From IMG/VR virus record IMGVR_UViG_3300031351_000016, positions 1-26,591 of that record: a stretch of DNA of 26,591 nucleotides. One strand, 5' to 3'. Of this stretch, positions 5,387 through 12,922 are shown piece after piece (position 1 is the first letter of the stretch; each line of letters opens with the position of its first letter). Below the pieces are notes generated by a model. It did not search any database. It was not told the origin of the DNA and saw only the letters and a program-made list of their open reading frames with translations. This DNA comes from a virus. A program made the translations under genes and the position numbers.

Positions 5387-5425
5387 TCTTATTATATATC
5401 AGCATCTTACAACAATAAATAATAA

Positions 5426-5466
5426 CTTGCTTAAAAAATTATGCAAAACGTATGTTTTATAACATA
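5426..5466 (+). promoter_or_regulatory. Candidate promoter of the packaging/structural operon with overlapping palindrome
   Basis: CTTG (5426-5429), then a 21-nt spacer, then TATGTTTT (5451-5458), close to the Bacteroidetes TTTG / TAnnTTTG pattern. The -7 element is half of an inverted repeat TATGTT-TTAT-AACATA (5451-5466), whose core ATGTTTTATAACAT differs by one base from the palindrome at 1986-1999. A regulator bound here would cover the -7 element. The first ATG is at 5507. It follows the terminator directly, as expected for a late-operon promoter. Confidence 0.5.
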
Positions 5467-5506
5467 AAAAAATTATAACTTACGCAATTAATATAGTAAC
5501 AATACT

Positions 5507-5677
5507 ATGAAAAACTTAATATTGTTGTACAGAGAATATATCAAGTTCCTTGAAGATAATATAGATAGTAATGCTGTGTTCTTAAATATTCATCATATAC
5601 CTCCGGATAAGAAATATATTGAAGAAAAGAAGGAATTAAGGAAGAAGATCGAAGAAGCTGAAGAAAAACTACTATAA
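5507..5677 (+). CDS. Hypothetical protein, first gene of the packaging operon, 56 aa
   Basis: MKNLILLYREYIKFLEDNID, a short middle (NAVFLNIHHIPPDKKY), and a charged coiled-coil-like C-terminus (IEEKKELRKKIEEAEEKLL). No family recognised. The ATG follows the candidate promoter, and the stop is 1 nt before the ATG of the small terminase gene, so it is almost certainly transcribed with it. The coiled coil would suit an oligomeric packaging accessory, but that is a guess. Confidence 0.7.
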   Translation: MKNLILLYREYIKFLEDNIDSNAVFLNIHHIPPDKKYIEEKKELRKKIEEAEEKLL

Positions 5678-5678
5678 T

Positions 5679-6119
5679 ATGCCAACACAGAAAAACATAA
5701 AGCCTCCAGAAAAACTATATGAGTATTTTGAACAATACAAAGTGGATTGTAAGAATAGTCCCAAAAAAGAAAATTTCTATTCCAGTAGGGCAGATAAACA
5801 AGTCTCAGTAGACAGAGAGATACCACTAACCTGGGATGGCTTTGAAATATGGCTACGAAAGAAGGGGATCATCGCAAAACTGGATGATTATATATTCAAT
5901 ACAGATAACAAATATTCAGAATATTCGGCTATCATACGTGCGATAGACAAGGAAATATATGAGGATAAGTTCAGTGGAGCAGCAGCGGGTATATTCCAAC
6001 ACAACATTATAGCTCGTGACCTGGGGCTTGTGGACAAGAAAGTAATAGCTGGTGAAAGCGGTAGTCCGTTAATAGTTTTTAAAGACTTTAAGAATGATAG
6101 AAGTATCGACAAAGTTTAA
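5679..6119 (+). CDS. Terminase small subunit (probable), 146 aa
   Basis: The small subunit recognises phage DNA and hands it to the large subunit motor. Evidence is position (directly before and overlapping the large subunit by 26 bp), length, and a composition seen in Bacteroidetes phage small terminases. An N-terminal charged segment (PPEKLYEYFEQYKVDCK) is followed by LTWDGFEIWLRKKGII, a helical core (YSEYSAIIRAIDKEIYEDKFSGAAAGIFQHNIIARDLGLVDK, about residues 79-121), then a hydrophilic tail. The 'G-I-F-x-x-N-I-I-A-R-D-L-G-L' stretch is the most characteristic part. The N-terminal half would contain the DNA-binding helix-turn-helix, which I cannot delimit. Confidence 0.8.
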   Translation: MPTQKNIKPPEKLYEYFEQYKVDCKNSPKKENFYSSRADKQVSVDREIPLTWDGFEIWLRKKGIIAKLDDYIFNTDNKYSEYSAIIRAIDKEIYEDKFSGAAAGIFQHNIIARDLGLVDKKVIAGESGSPLIVFKDFKNDRSIDKV

Positions 6120-7335
6120 ACCAATGTTTCAATTGTTTGATGATAAGTTTCATTCTGATATTGATACTGTCATCATTACCGGTGGCCGGTATTCACTAAA
6201 ATCATTCACTGTATCAGTATTTGCACTTACGGCACTTGTTAATTTCGGTTGGAACGTGTTATATACCAGGTTTACCAGTATGTCTATTGTTGATTCGGTA
6301 AAGCCTGAAGTAAGCGATAAGATAGAACTACTCGGCATCGAGGACAAAGTTATTGATACATTGACCCATATCGAGCGTAATGGCAACAGGATATCGTTTA
6401 AGGGGATCAAGACAGGGAGCAAAGGGCAAACAGCTAATCTTAAATCATTATCAGGGTTCAATTTGTTCATTAATGATGAAGCCGAGGAGCTGCCGGATTA
6501 TAAGACGTTTAAAAAAATATTCTATTCCATCCGGTCCTTTAATAAACGCAACCTTACAATCCTGATACTTAACCCGACAACAAAGCAGCACTGGATATTC
6601 AAGGAGTTCTATGAAAAGAAAGGACTACAAGGAGGAGAGAATTGTGTTAAGGATAATGTAATGTATATACACACCAGCTACCTGGATGCTGACCTGGATA
6701 AGATACCCAAAAATATACTGGCTGATTATAACCGGTTAAAAGACGATGATCCCAAAGAATATGATAATATTGTTATGGGAGGGTGGGTATCAGAGATTGA
6801 AGGGCAGGTATTTCCACTAAGTAGTCTGAAGCGATACAAAGAGTTCCCGGAGAACACTGAATACTTCACTATTGCCTTTATTGATGCTGCTGATGAGGGT
6901 GAGGATCATTTTTCAATGCCTATTGCCCGTGTATATGGTGACAGGATATACATTACTGATGCTATATTCGATCAGGATAACTTAACTATACAGGAAGGGC
7001 AGGTGCAAAGTAAAGTTAAGGAATTCAAGATAAGCAATATTGTTGTTGAAACAAACAGCTTTGGTGCTTACTTTACCCGCAGGTTAAGAGAACTAATACC
7101 AGGCATTGAGGTATTCGGTCAATTTGCAAAGGCTAACAAGATGGCACGGATACTTGCTAATTCAGGGCTTGTTAAAATGTATTTTTACTTTCCTAAAACA
7201 CCTAATGTTACATTGCAAAAGCTAATGGACCAGGCATGTAAACTGTTAAAGACAGATAATGAAGAAGATGACGCTGCTGATTCGCTTGCAGGACTGGCTG
7301 CTTATCTTGAAAAGTATCACGGATTGTTTAAATAG
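6094..7335 (+). CDS. terL: Terminase large subunit (PBSX/Terminase_3-like), 413 aa
   Basis: The DNA-packaging ATPase and nuclease. ATPase half: FKPMFQLF leads into Walker A GGRYSLKS (residues 30-37, with Tyr and Leu where PBSX-type enzymes usually have small residues) and Walker B FNLFINDEAEEL (about 122-133, acidic pair D128/E129). Motif III is probably ILNPTTKQHWIFKEFY. Nuclease half: AFIDAADEGEDH supplies the first metal-binding Asp, IVVETNSFGAYFTRRL the central region, and EDDAADSLAGLAAYLEK the last Asp group near the C-terminus. The start at 6094 overlaps the small subunit by 26 bp and keeps the S-T-K-F-K-P segment typical of the family. Length is normal. Packaging takes place at the portal encoded at 7687. 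Confidence 0.95.
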   Translation: MIEVSTKFKPMFQLFDDKFHSDIDTVIITGGRYSLKSFTVSVFALTALVNFGWNVLYTRFTSMSIVDSVKPEVSDKIELLGIEDKVIDTLTHIERNGNRISFKGIKTGSKGQTANLKSLSGFNLFINDEAEELPDYKTFKKIFYSIRSFNKRNLTILILNPTTKQHWIFKEFYEKKGLQGGENCVKDNVMYIHTSYLDADLDKIPKNILADYNRLKDDDPKEYDNIVMGGWVSEIEGQVFPLSSLKRYKEFPENTEYFTIAFIDAADEGEDHFSMPIARVYGDRIYITDAIFDQDNLTIQEGQVQSKVKEFKISNIVVETNSFGAYFTRRLRELIPGIEVFGQFAKANKMARILANSGLVKMYFYFPKTPNVTLQKLMDQACKLLKTDNEEDDAADSLAGLAAYLEKYHGLFK

Positions 7336-7340
7336 AAACT

Positions 7341-7694
7341 ATGAACTGGAAAAAAAAATGGCGACAAATAGAAAATAAATATCCAAAGGCATATGCTTTA
7401 TGGATGCAATTTGATTCACCAGAAGTAAAAATATGTATAACCTATCGAGACCTCTATGATTTCTTTGATGAGCAAATATTATTTATTGAAGTAACTCCAA
7501 AAATACAATATACAAGAGATGTAGATGAAGACTATAGAAATCCACATTATCATATAGACGAATGGGGTTATGAAATAAACGATAATAGTTTTGCGTTAGC
7601 AATGGATTTCGGGTTTGAATCTCGTAAAGAATCTGAAGAAGAAGCATTTACAAAAGCATTTGAAATATTAGAAGAAAAACTAAATAATGATTAA
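7341..7694 (+). CDS. Hypothetical protein inserted between terminase and portal, 117 aa
   Basis: MNWKKKWRQIENKYPKAYALW, a strand-rich middle (VKICITYRDLYDFFDEQILFIEVT), YRNPHYHIDEWGYEIN, and an acidic helical end (SRKESEEEAFTKAFEILEEKL). I do not recognise a family. The DNA is visibly more AT-rich than terL and the portal gene on either side, with many AGA and ATA codons, which is how moron-type insertions look. It starts 5 nt after terL and its end overlaps the portal start by 8 bp, so it has been fitted into the operon. It may act outside the virion. Confidence 0.75.
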   Translation: MNWKKKWRQIENKYPKAYALWMQFDSPEVKICITYRDLYDFFDEQILFIEVTPKIQYTRDVDEDYRNPHYHIDEWGYEINDNSFALAMDFGFESRKESEEEAFTKAFEILEEKLNND

Positions 7695-9015
7695 ATCATT
7701 TTATACATTATCAGAATTTTTTTACCGCCTCTCCGGAATATCCAGAAGCTCATTTAATCGTTTTAATTATCAATACCTGGTTGATCGTCCCGCATGGCTC
7801 TCACTGTCTGATGGTCATGACCACCGTGAAGCAGTATCACAAAACCCTGTATTGTTCGGTTGTATCGACATACTTTCCAGTGCTGCTGCTAATGGTAAAA
7901 AGTACCTTGTTGACCTTAATGGGGAAGAAATACCGTGGAATGAAAAGAAAACGGGAGTAGAAAATGCAAGAAAACTATTTGTTGAAAGACCAAACCCGCT
8001 GCAGTCGATCAAAGAATTCAATCACGAACATTACTATATGTTCTTTACATTTGGTAATAATTATATTTATCTGAATAACCCGTTAAAGTCATTTGAAACA
8101 GATATAACCAATGTACAAACAATGATGAACCTGCCATCAGAATGGGTAACGGTTAAACAGACAGGCAAACTATATGATCAGATAGATATAAAGGGAATTA
8201 TTGAACTGTACAGTTTAACAAACACAAAGCCGGCTAAAGAATTTGATCCCGGACGCATTATACACTTCAATGATATTAACACTTCCGATATTGGTACTTC
8301 GATAATGGGTACTTCCAGGCTTGGTAATCTCAAATATCCAATTACTAATACACAGCTGGCTTTTGAAGCAATGAACGTTATACTAAAGTCACGTGGCATG
8401 CAGGGTATAATTTCAGCCAATAATAAAGATGCTACTGGTACAATGATACCAATGCGACAAGAAGCAAAGGATGAGATTGATTCTACATTTAAGAACCAGT
8501 ACGGTTTACGTGAAAAGCAGAAGCAATTCCTGATATCATATTCCGATATACGGTATACAAAGACTATAATGAATTCCCGTGAGCTGGGTATATATGATGA
8601 ATTTTCGAATAATGCTATGATAATTTCTAACGGCTTTAAGATCCCTCCTGAACTTTATAAGACATATACTAAAGGGGCAACATTTGAAAACCAGGTGCAG
8701 GCTGTAAGGCGTTTATATCAGGATACCGTTATACCACTGGTTGAAAACGAGGATCAGTATTATACAGATCGTCTGAATATGCGTAAATATGGTTTTGAAT
8801 TACGGACAGACTTTTCACACGTGCAGGCTTTACAGGATGCTTTTCAGGATAAGGCTGAAGCATTGTCAAAGAATACAGCATCGGCCGAGCAGGCTTACAA
8901 TAATAATATTATTACATGGAATCAGTATCTTGAACTGATAGATATGGAACCGGTTAACGGTGGTGATATTTATAAATTTGAAAGGGATAAGTCAAGTAAT
9001 ACAATAGAAGAATGA
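7687..9015 (+). CDS. Phage portal protein, HK97-type, 442 aa
   Basis: Dodecameric portal at the capsid vertex through which DNA is packaged and ejected. Typical pieces: an N-terminal clip lead-in with the Pro/Trp-rich DRPAWLSLSDGHDH, NPVLFGCIDILSSAAAN (about residues 54-70), then ERPNPLQSIKEFNHEHYYMF and GNNYIYLNN. A central stem-like region (IIHFNDINTSDIGTSIMGTS, residues about 191-210) is followed by IISNGFKIPPELYKTYTKG and an acidic/amphipathic C-terminus with YNNNIITWNQYLELIDMEPV. Length fits HK97-family portals (about 400-450). It lies between terL and the prohead protease, the classic order. Its stop overlaps the next ATG (ATGA). Confidence 0.9.
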   Translation: MIKSFYTLSEFFYRLSGISRSSFNRFNYQYLVDRPAWLSLSDGHDHREAVSQNPVLFGCIDILSSAAANGKKYLVDLNGEEIPWNEKKTGVENARKLFVERPNPLQSIKEFNHEHYYMFFTFGNNYIYLNNPLKSFETDITNVQTMMNLPSEWVTVKQTGKLYDQIDIKGIIELYSLTNTKPAKEFDPGRIIHFNDINTSDIGTSIMGTSRLGNLKYPITNTQLAFEAMNVILKSRGMQGIISANNKDATGTMIPMRQEAKDEIDSTFKNQYGLREKQKQFLISYSDIRYTKTIMNSRELGIYDEFSNNAMIISNGFKIPPELYKTYTKGATFENQVQAVRRLYQDTVIPLVENEDQYYTDRLNMRKYGFELRTDFSHVQALQDAFQDKAEALSKNTASAEQAYNNNIITWNQYLELIDMEPVNGGDIYKFERDKSSNTIEE

Positions 9016-9254
9016 AAAAATTAGGTAAAATAAGAATTTCGGATGTTTTGTTTGAAAGTAATTTAGGATCGTTACAATTATTATTTGCTAACTTTATTCC
9101 TATCCACATAGAACATAGACCACACATGAGAGATGAAGTATATACAGGCCAATCAGAATATTTTGACCCATTAAATGAAGGGGAAGAAATACCATTTTAT
9201 ACTTGTACTATTATAGATGAAGAAAAAATAAAATTTGAAAAAGAAACATCATGA
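9012..9254 (+). CDS. Hypothetical protein, 80 aa
   Basis: MKKLGKIRISDVLFESNLGS, a hydrophobic centre (LQLLFANFIPIHIEH), then an acidic C-terminal half (YFDPLNEGEEIPFYTC, IIDEEKIKFEKE). No recognised domain. It overlaps the portal stop and the next gene's start by ATGA junctions. It is AT-rich compared with the portal and, like the gene at 7341, may be a later insertion into the head operon. Confidence 0.65.
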   Translation: MKKLGKIRISDVLFESNLGSLQLLFANFIPIHIEHRPHMRDEVYTGQSEYFDPLNEGEEIPFYTCTIIDEEKIKFEKETS

Positions 9255-9364
9255 GTAAAAAGGATAAAAAGAAAACAAGGCTTTTTAAAAGGCTTCGGGA
9301 GATCAAACAGAAACAGCTTGAGGAACGTGAATTTATTAAAAAGAAAAGTGATGGAAAAGTATAA
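9251..9364 (+). CDS. Tiny highly basic protein, 37 aa
   Basis: MSKKDKKKTRLFKRLREIKQ and a Lys/Glu-rich continuation to the stop; about half the residues are Lys or Arg. The ATGA overlap with the upstream gene and the 14-bp overlap with the protease gene suggest translational coupling. A charged helix of this kind could contact DNA or assist scaffolding, but no function can be assigned. An out-of-frame chance ORF is possible, yet the coupling on both sides argues for a real gene. Confidence 0.55.
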   Translation: MSKKDKKKTRLFKRLREIKQKQLEEREFIKKKSDGKV

Positions 9365-10157
9365 CGATCAAGAATTTAAAACCAAGAAGGAGCTATTCGG
9401 GTTTATAGTTGACAATAAGGATAAGCTGACGGCTCAGAAAAAGGCTGTAATGAAACAAGCGGACTGCCCTGTTATCATTAAGCCGACAATTATTCATGAT
9501 TCCAAAACGGCTGCCCGTAAGGCTGCCGGTGAAACTATTGAGGCATCAGAGATAAATTCGCTTAATGTTGAAGTAGTTATTAATACTACTAATTTCATGG
9601 ATTCTAATGATGACGTACATTTACCTGGTATATGGAACAGGAGCTTACAGAATAATAAAATGATAATGCATATCCAGGAACACATGATGGAATTTTCCAA
9701 AGTTATAGCAGACGGCGACCAGCTAAAAGCATATACTAAAACATTTACATGGAAAGAACTTGGATATGATTATGAAGGAACAACCGAAGCACTGATTTTT
9801 GAATCTGAAATACTGCGCAAACGTAATGGATATATGATGCTTCAATATGCTAATGAATGGGTAAGGAACCATTCTGTTGGTATGTATTATGTTAAACTGG
9901 ACATTGCTATTAACGATGAAGATTACCCGAATGAATATGAAGCATGGAACAAGTATTACCCTGAGATAGCTAATAAGGAAACGGCTGATGAAAAGGGCTA
10001 TTTCTGGTACGTTCTGGAAGCTAAACTTATTGAGGGATCCAGTGTGCCGTTAGGAAGCAACACAGCCACACCGACAATAAACACAGGGAAGAATGATCCG
10101 GAAAGTGAAAGAATGGGAATTGATTATAAATATATTATTGAAAGTTTGAAAAAATGA
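9351..10157 (+). CDS. Prohead protease (HK97/U35-S78-like), 268 aa
   Basis: Likely serine protease that trims the capsid N-terminal scaffold during head maturation. Support: position between portal and major capsid gene; a candidate catalytic His in MHIQEH (about residues 104-109); the N-H-S-V-G-M-Y-Y segment, which matches the family's [NR]-x-S-x-G-[FM] catalytic Ser region; and the downstream EAKLIEGSSVPLGSNTATP, which matches the E-x-S-x-V-x-x-x-x-N strand. I start at ATG 9351; the TTG at 9318 lies inside the tiny upstream gene. The N-terminal about 50 residues (Lys-rich helix) are longer than the minimal protease. The C-terminus ends soon after the core, so no fused scaffold domain is present. 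Its stop overlaps ATG 10154. Confidence 0.8.
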   Translation: MEKYNDQEFKTKKELFGFIVDNKDKLTAQKKAVMKQADCPVIIKPTIIHDSKTAARKAAGETIEASEINSLNVEVVINTTNFMDSNDDVHLPGIWNRSLQNNKMIMHIQEHMMEFSKVIADGDQLKAYTKTFTWKELGYDYEGTTEALIFESEILRKRNGYMMLQYANEWVRNHSVGMYYVKLDIAINDEDYPNEYEAWNKYYPEIANKETADEKGYFWYVLEAKLIEGSSVPLGSNTATPTINTGKNDPESERMGIDYKYIIESLKK

Positions 10158-10231
10158 AAGAAATAAAATATTATAAAGAATATGCAAATTTGAACATACT
10201 CGCAGACCCGTCACTTAGACACTCTGCTTAA
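10154..10231 (+). CDS. Possible leader peptide, 25 aa, with an internal hairpin
   Basis: ATG 10154 overlaps the protease stop as ATGA and opens a 25-aa frame starting MKEIKYYKEYANLN. The end of the frame contains an imperfect hairpin, GCAGA (10202-10206) with TCTGC (10223-10227) and an inner GTC/GAC helix, followed by TTAAAAAA. It may be a coupled mini-ORF, or simply part of the 146-nt leader of the capsid gene with RNA structure. I cannot decide between these. Confidence 0.3.
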   Translation: MKEIKYYKEYANLNILADPSLRHSA

Positions 10232-10303
10232 AAAAACTGACCCGGGTTACACCCACTCAGATCGACTATAATTATTTATTAACCAAATTAAAAAATTAAA
10301 ATA

Positions 10304-11662
10304 ATGGCAAAAGAAGAAACAAAAACCGACAAAGAACTTTTGTTGGATGAAATAAAGGGGCTTATCGCTGACTCTAATAAAGAGGGAGTGAAAAAAGCTG
10401 ACCTTGACGCTCGCGTTGAAGAAATCAATAAAGAGTTGAAAGTAATCAATGACCGTGAAGATAATCGCGAAGAGGTGAAAACACTCAAAGAGAATGTCGA
10501 TAAAATATTGCAAGTAACGGCTGAAAATGCTGCTGCTATAAAAGCAATGAATGAATCACCTGCTAAAAAGGCTGATGAAAAGCCGATGACTTTCAAGGAG
10601 GCCCTTCTTGCAAGTATTGAGGAAAGTGCTAAAAGCGTCCCATTACTAGTTACAGAAAGAACCGAAGATGGTGTTAAGAAGATATCGATGAAGGATTATT
10701 TTAACAAGCTGGGGAATAAGAACACTCCCGAAATGATTGTTAAAGCAGGCGTCGATATGCTTGAAACTACTATCGTAAACAGCGAAGTAGCAGACATAAG
10801 GATGACAATTCTTGATCCGAGTATAGTAGGCACACCGCTTACTGTTTACCAGCATGTGGTTGACTGGATGCCGGTAAAGGGGATTGCTAACAAGTACATG
10901 AGTATTCTGGTCGTTTATGACTATCAGGATGGATCAGGTACTAAAACTCAGGGATCAGCTGCCGGCAAATCCAGCTTCTTACTCAAGACTATTCAGTTTG
11001 TCAGTGCAACTATCGGTACATATTTCAGGTTATCTGATGAGTCACTTGATGATCTTCCAGAAGCAATGGATGAGATTTCCAGGGTTGCTCCTTCAAAAAT
11101 AAAGGACAATATTGACTATCAGATACTTGGATCAGCCGGTGACGATACAGCTACAATCAAAGGATTGTATGCAGCGAGTAAACACACCGACTTCGCCGGG
11201 GGTACTACTTATGCTGATACTATTCCAAATGCTAACAAGGTTGATGTTGTAGTAACAATGAAACTACAGGCAGAAGCAGCCGGTTATATGGCAGATGCAT
11301 TAATTTTGAATCCGCTGGATATTGTCAAAATTGCTGCCGAAAAGGACCAACTCGATAATAGTAAAATTGACCGCAGGGTTGTATTTGACATACTCGGTAA
11401 CCCGATTGCGATAGGTGGGCTTATTATAAGGAAAAACTCTAAGCAGACAGTCAATACTCTTACAGTTGTGGCAAGAAAAGAGCTCCAGATAGGTGACAGA
11501 AAGGCTATGACAATGGAGGTAGGCCTTGACGGCAATGATTTCACAGAGGGATACAAAACTGTCCGTATCAATGTAAGATTAGCATTTGCTGTTCGTGATC
11601 CTCTTGCAGTAGTTTACTGTGATGATCTTGATCAGGGTGTAGATGATATAACTAAAGTTTAA
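10304..11662 (+). CDS. Major capsid protein, HK97-fold, 452 aa
   Basis: Builds the icosahedral shell. Residues 1-90 are a Lys/Glu-rich coiled coil (DELLLDEIKGLIADSNKEG, VEEINKELKVINDREDN, and so on), the delta/scaffolding domain that the upstream protease is expected to remove. The mature part shows the usual landmarks: FLLKTIQFVSATIGTYFRLS then DESLDD (spine-helix region), the unit IDYQILGSAG, the A-domain segment ALILNPLDIVKIAAEKDQ, and the closing block GLDGNDFTEGYKTVRINVRL and FAVRDPLAVVYCD. A Sec signal or decoration domain is absent. The gene has an A-rich SD-less leader. Length and position are normal for an HK97-type phage with a fused scaffold. Confidence 0.93.
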   Translation: MAKEETKTDKELLLDEIKGLIADSNKEGVKKADLDARVEEINKELKVINDREDNREEVKTLKENVDKILQVTAENAAAIKAMNESPAKKADEKPMTFKEALLASIEESAKSVPLLVTERTEDGVKKISMKDYFNKLGNKNTPEMIVKAGVDMLETTIVNSEVADIRMTILDPSIVGTPLTVYQHVVDWMPVKGIANKYMSILVVYDYQDGSGTKTQGSAAGKSSFLLKTIQFVSATIGTYFRLSDESLDDLPEAMDEISRVAPSKIKDNIDYQILGSAGDDTATIKGLYAASKHTDFAGGTTYADTIPNANKVDVVVTMKLQAEAAGYMADALILNPLDIVKIAAEKDQLDNSKIDRRVVFDILGNPIAIGGLIIRKNSKQTVNTLTVVARKELQIGDRKAMTMEVGLDGNDFTEGYKTVRINVRLAFAVRDPLAVVYCDDLDQGVDDITKV

Positions 11663-11669
11663 TCAAATA

Positions 11670-11683
11670 AAGGAGGAATAATT
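11670..11683 (+). promoter_or_regulatory. Strong Shine-Dalgarno leader
   Basis: AAGGAGGAATAATT directly before ATG 11684. It is nearly identical to the leader at 2048-2061. It is unusual because the very highly expressed capsid gene just upstream has no SD at all. Confidence 0.8.
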
Positions 11684-12109
11684 ATGAAACGTTTACTTAT
11701 AATAACTTTAATGCTAATTGCTGCATTTACATTGAACGCGCAGGATAAAACTATCAGGTATGGAGGAACAGCTGGTGTAACATTTGCTGTTGCTGATACT
11801 GCTGCCGCTGCTTATACTTATACTTATAGGGTAAATTTTACAGCTCCTTATTATTATACCTATTCAGTACAACTGGATGACAATACAGGGAGTAATACTG
11901 CTGCTGCAGTATTAGCTGGTTCTGTTGACGGTACTAATTATAAGACTATTACCACAGTAAGTTATACCGGGGTGGGTACTGATACTACTATTATAGGAAA
12001 TATAACTAGTGCACCACTAACATATAATTATCTGAAATGGACAATTACACCGACAGATACTATATGGGTCGGTAGTATATGGATGGACATTGTACCAGTA
12101 AGAGAGTAA
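11684..12109 (+). CDS. Secreted-type protein following the capsid gene, 141 aa
   Basis: MKRLLIITLMLIAAFTLNAQ is a textbook Sec signal peptide with the Bacteroidetes-type A-Q end, so cleavage near residues 19-20 is expected. The mature part is rich in Thr, Ala, Tyr and Val, with alternating strand-like stretches (YTYTYRVNFTAPYYYTYSVQ, YLKWTITPTDTIWVGSIWMD) and looks all-beta. By position (directly after the major capsid gene) it should be a head decoration or fibre protein. By its signal it should be exported to the periplasm or cell surface. The two predictions conflict and I cannot resolve them. A strong SD supports the start. A strand-rich, Thr-rich sequence does resemble capsid decoration proteins. 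Confidence 0.75.
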   Translation: MKRLLIITLMLIAAFTLNAQDKTIRYGGTAGVTFAVADTAAAAYTYTYRVNFTAPYYYTYSVQLDDNTGSNTAAAVLAGSVDGTNYKTITTVSYTGVGTDTTIIGNITSAPLTYNYLKWTITPTDTIWVGSIWMDIVPVRE

Positions 12110-12113
12110 AGCA

Positions 12114-12296
12114 ATGGAATCAAAGTCAAAGAAAGACGGAAAAATATTCACTGGGAAATTCGCAAGCCTGGCCGTTAAGATCGGGCTTGCTGATCCCATT
12201 GAAGAAGCCGGTGAAGTACCTATTAAAAAACAGGTCAAAAAGCCGGCAAAAACTAAGAAGCCTGTAAAAAGGCAAGTTAAAAAAGTAAAAAAATAG
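12114..12296 (+). CDS. Lysine-rich small protein, 60 aa
   Basis: Residues 1-35 are mixed (GKIFTGKFASLAVKIGLADP, IEEAGEVP). Residues 38-60 are a histone-like tail with repeated K-P/K-K-x-V units and end in KKVKK. The tail could bind DNA or the acidic inside of the head. It sits between a secreted-type protein and a connector candidate within the head operon. No family recognised. Confidence 0.65.
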   Translation: MESKSKKDGKIFTGKFASLAVKIGLADPIEEAGEVPIKKQVKKPAKTKKPVKRQVKKVKK

Positions 12297-12299
12297 GAT

Positions 12300-12911
12300 A
12301 TGGCATTTATAGATTATTCATATTTTACGGGTGATATTAATGTTTCAAACGCTGTTGATCAGAACCTTTTATTACAGGCTATCGAGCAGTATGAAAAAAA
12401 AATACTGATCAAACTACTGGGCTATGAACTGTATGCTTTATTGCAGGCAGACCTGACCGATGGCGTTCCACAAACACAGATTTATAAAGATTTGGTTAAT
12501 GGCGCAGCTTTTACTCATGAGTTCAGGGACCAGGATATATCCCTGAAATGGGAAGGGCTGAAAAATGATGCAAAAGTATCTTTGATCTCATACTATGTAT
12601 TCTTTAATTTTGTTGAACGTGACATAACTCCTTATTATGGTACAGGCATATCCTTTGCGCCGAAAGGTAAAGACTGGGAACGTGCCGAACCTGTTAATAA
12701 GCTGTGTTACGTCTGGGAAAAGATGCGTGAGTTGTATGGTAAGATACCCGTTGAATATAAGGATAGTTTTAAATATCCTATCAAGGGATCCGATATGGGG
12801 TATGTTTTTAACACTGCCCCTTCGGCCTATAACTTTCTTTACGCTAACAAGGATGATTACCCTACATGGATATTCACTCCTTTATGGAATATTAATGTTT
12901 TTGGAATTTAA
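12300..12911 (+). CDS. Head-tail connector candidate (DUF6712-like), 203 aa
   Basis: MAFIDYSYFTGDINVSN, then LLLQAIEQYEKKILIKLLGY (helical pair typical of adaptor proteins), a loop, LKWEGLKNDAKVSLISYYVF (about residues 80-101), and a Tyr/Pro-rich C-terminus (YPTWIFTPLWNINVFG). The arrangement and its place after the capsid genes agree with the head-tail adaptor proteins found in Bacteroidetes phages, often annotated DUF6712. That name is from memory and unverified. Such proteins form a ring under the portal. It is not related by eye to gp6 of HK97 at the sequence level. Confidence 0.6.
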   Translation: MAFIDYSYFTGDINVSNAVDQNLLLQAIEQYEKKILIKLLGYELYALLQADLTDGVPQTQIYKDLVNGAAFTHEFRDQDISLKWEGLKNDAKVSLISYYVFFNFVERDITPYYGTGISFAPKGKDWERAEPVNKLCYVWEKMRELYGKIPVEYKDSFKYPIKGSDMGYVFNTAPSAYNFLYANKDDYPTWIFTPLWNINVFGI

Positions 12912-12922
12912 TACTAAACAAT

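Noticed and set aside
5183-5400. tRNA or tmRNA gene in the gap
   Set aside because: A TTCGA-like sequence at 5357-5363 recalls a T-loop, but no matching T-stem, acceptor stem or anticodon arm can be drawn.
5593-5826. Minus-strand reading frames throughout the window, such as this 77-aa frame
   Set aside because: They are shadows of plus-strand genes, lack start signals, and the operon layout is continuous on the plus strand; no minus-strand gene is supported.
9099-9112. DnaA box in the 80-aa gene
   Set aside because: CTATCCACA matches 8 of 9, but it is single, inside a coding region and without neighbours, so it is expected by chance.
11811-11840. Short TTATAC repeats in the gene at 11684
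   Set aside because: They only encode a run of Y-T residues in a Thr/Tyr-rich strand and are too short to be a functional repeat.
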